The notes under the pieces are model-generated. The model ran no database searches. It was given only the letters and a program-made list of their open reading frames with translations, and had not been told where the DNA came from. A DNA stretch of 14,401 bases from the NCBI GenBank assembly GCA_002390045.1, contig DGSB01000024.1:1-14401 (forward strand), written 5' to 3'. The stretch comes from Fibrobacter sp. UBA4373. GTDB taxonomy: Bacteria > Fibrobacterota > Fibrobacteria > Fibrobacterales > Fibrobacteraceae. Positions 13,350-14,401 of the stretch are shown here, piece by piece. Made by a program: the position numbers and the translations under genes. The first letter of the stretch is position 1, and the number at the start of each line of letters is the position of its first letter.

Positions 13350-14401
13350 TTACTTCTTTTTCTTCTTATCGGATTTGGCCGGAGTCTTGGACGGAGCGCT
13401 GATGGTCTTTTTGTAAAGATCCATATCCGACAGATACTTGATTGCTTCTTTCACCTGGGCGTCGCTCTTGAGCGTGAATGCGGTGCTTGCGGAATCGCCT
13501 TTAACTGCGGTTAAAAGCTCGCGCTTGATTCCGTTCATAATGTATTCACGATTGTCGTCGAATTGCTTTTTGCGGTTGTCGTCCAAGGCTTTGCGGAGTG
13601 CGGAAACCTGAATGCTCAGAGTCGAATCCGAAAGCGTCTTGGAAGAGTCTCCCATAAAGTTCTGTTCGCGAATCAAATCCTTTTCGAGAATGTCGAGAGT
13701 CGCGATGGAATTGCTCTTGATCTTGGTAAAATTCGTGTCCTTCAAGCAGAAGTCCTTGAACTGCGTGAAGAGAGAATCCGGAACGACCCAATCACCGTCA
13801 ATCTTGGCACCGCTCTTTTCGAGGCTCGGGCGCATCTTGACCGCGAACTTGAAGTACATCGCCATCCGTTCCTGCACCTGGACCACCCAAGGAATCGGAT
13901 CGAGTTCCACGTCGACGTCCGGCGTAATACCGCCACCGCCGTACATCTTGCGGCCAGCGTTCGTGAAGAACGTATCGACCTTGGCCGTGTCGGCTTCTGC
14001 CTTGGCGGTCGTGTCGGCGGAAGCTTCTTCACCTTCTTCTTCGGCGAGAGCTTCTTCTTCGCGAATCTTCAAACCCTTGATCCCGTTTTCCGGCTTGTTG
14101 ATGCAGCGTCCGAACGGAAGGTAATAGAAGGCGGTCGTGAGTTTTAATGCGTAGCCTTGGTTGTCCAGCGGGAAGATGGTCTGCACGGAACCCTTACCGA
14201 AAGAAGTCTTACCGATAATGAGGCCGCGGTCCCAGTCCTGGATGGCGCCGGAAACGATTTCTGCTGCACTGGCCGAACCTTGGTTCACAAGAACAACCAA
14301 AGGTACTTCCTTCGGAACGATACCGTCTTTACGGGCACGGCTTTCGGTCGCTTGAGTCCGTCCGCGGGTCGAAACAATCGTGTTGCCTTTTTTCAAAAAG
14401 A
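13350..14401 (-). CDS. ctpA: C-terminal processing protease CtpA (S41), N-terminal part outside window
   Basis: The frame continues past 14401, so the signal, PDZ domain and true start are missing; a TTG at 14396 is internal. Numbering from that codon, the serine protease core is visible. The catalytic Ser43 lies in NQGSASAAEI and the catalytic Lys68 in GKTSFGKGSVQ, 25 residues apart as in other S41 enzymes. GGGGITPDVDVEL (153-165) is the usual strand after the core. An acidic Ala/Glu-rich insert (112-141) interrupts the core just before it. About 180 residues follow, mostly helical and charged, ending in a lysine run. S41 proteases cleave C-terminal tails of periplasmic or envelope proteins. 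Here the enzyme heads an operon with the lipid permease. The family is certain; the substrate is unknown. Confidence 0.93.
   Translation of the reverse strand, partial: FLKKGNTIVSTRGRTQATESRARKDGIVPKEVPLVVLVNQGSASAAEIVSGAIQDWDRGLIIGKTSFGKGSVQTIFPLDNQGYALKLTTAFYYLPFGRCINKPENGIKGLKIREEEALAEEEGEEASADTTAKAEADTAKVDTFFTNAGRKMYGGGGITPDVDVELDPIPWVVQVQERMAMYFKFAVKMRPSLEKSGAKIDGDWVVPDSLFTQFKDFCLKDTNFTKIKSNSIATLDILEKDLIREQNFMGDSSKTLSDSTLSIQVSALRKALDDNRKKQFDDNREYIMNGIKRELLTAVKGDSASTAFTLKSDAQVKEAIKYLSDMDLYKKTISAPSKTPAKSDKKKKK

Noticed and set aside
1..14401. Search for CRISPR arrays, tRNA or rRNA genes, transposases, toxin-antitoxin or defence genes
   Set aside because: No regularly spaced repeats, no tRNA-like or rRNA-like stretches and no transposase or nuclease motifs were recognised. 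Nearly all of the window is accounted for by dense coding genes, and the longest gene-free stretch is about 130 bp.

Overview
The window looks like chromosomal core and carbohydrate-degradation DNA from a Fibrobacter-type bacterium. That assignment is an inference from four things: a secreted family 5 glycoside hydrolase with a C-terminal domain resembling type IX secretion sorting domains, moderate GC content, TATATT elements upstream of several genes, and a DivIVA protein in a genome that also has outer-membrane lipid-transport (MlaE) machinery. I saw no rRNA, tRNA, CRISPR array, insertion sequence or phage genes.

Left part (1-3117). The 3' end of a divIVA-like gene overlaps a small DUF167 (YggU-type) gene by ATGA. 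That pair ends in a hairpin terminator built into the last codons of the DUF167 gene. Facing it on the minus strand is a 489-residue predicted lipoprotein of unknown function with YD/RHS-like segments. Its start lies 38 bp from the divergent pyrC (dihydroorotase). A perfect 10-bp palindrome, AATATATATT, lies between them and could supply a -10 element in both directions.

Middle part (3118-6387). A 703-residue secreted GH5 endoglucanase-type enzyme has a signal peptide, a catalytic domain, a beta-sandwich domain and a C-terminal sorting-like domain. Its leader carries an inverted repeat and a 9-bp direct repeat. A strong intrinsic terminator follows, and then cysK (cysteine synthase) with its own promoter element and a good ribosome binding site.

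Right part (14401-6384, minus strand). Seven genes run in one direction with gaps of 0-20 bp or short overlaps: ctpA (S41 protease, truncated by the window edge), mlaE (lipid ABC permease), dciA (DUF721), gyrB, a long-chain polyprenyl diphosphate synthase, a UvrD/PcrA helicase, and an arginase-fold protein of unknown substrate. The packing suggests one transcription unit mixing envelope maintenance, replication initiation, DNA supercoiling, isoprenoid synthesis and DNA repair. It converges on cysK with overlapping stop codons.

Most of the window is well-understood housekeeping content. The less explained parts are the YD-repeat lipoprotein, the arginase-fold protein with altered motifs, the repeats upstream of the GH5 gene, the compact divergent promoter, and terminators that overlap coding sequence.
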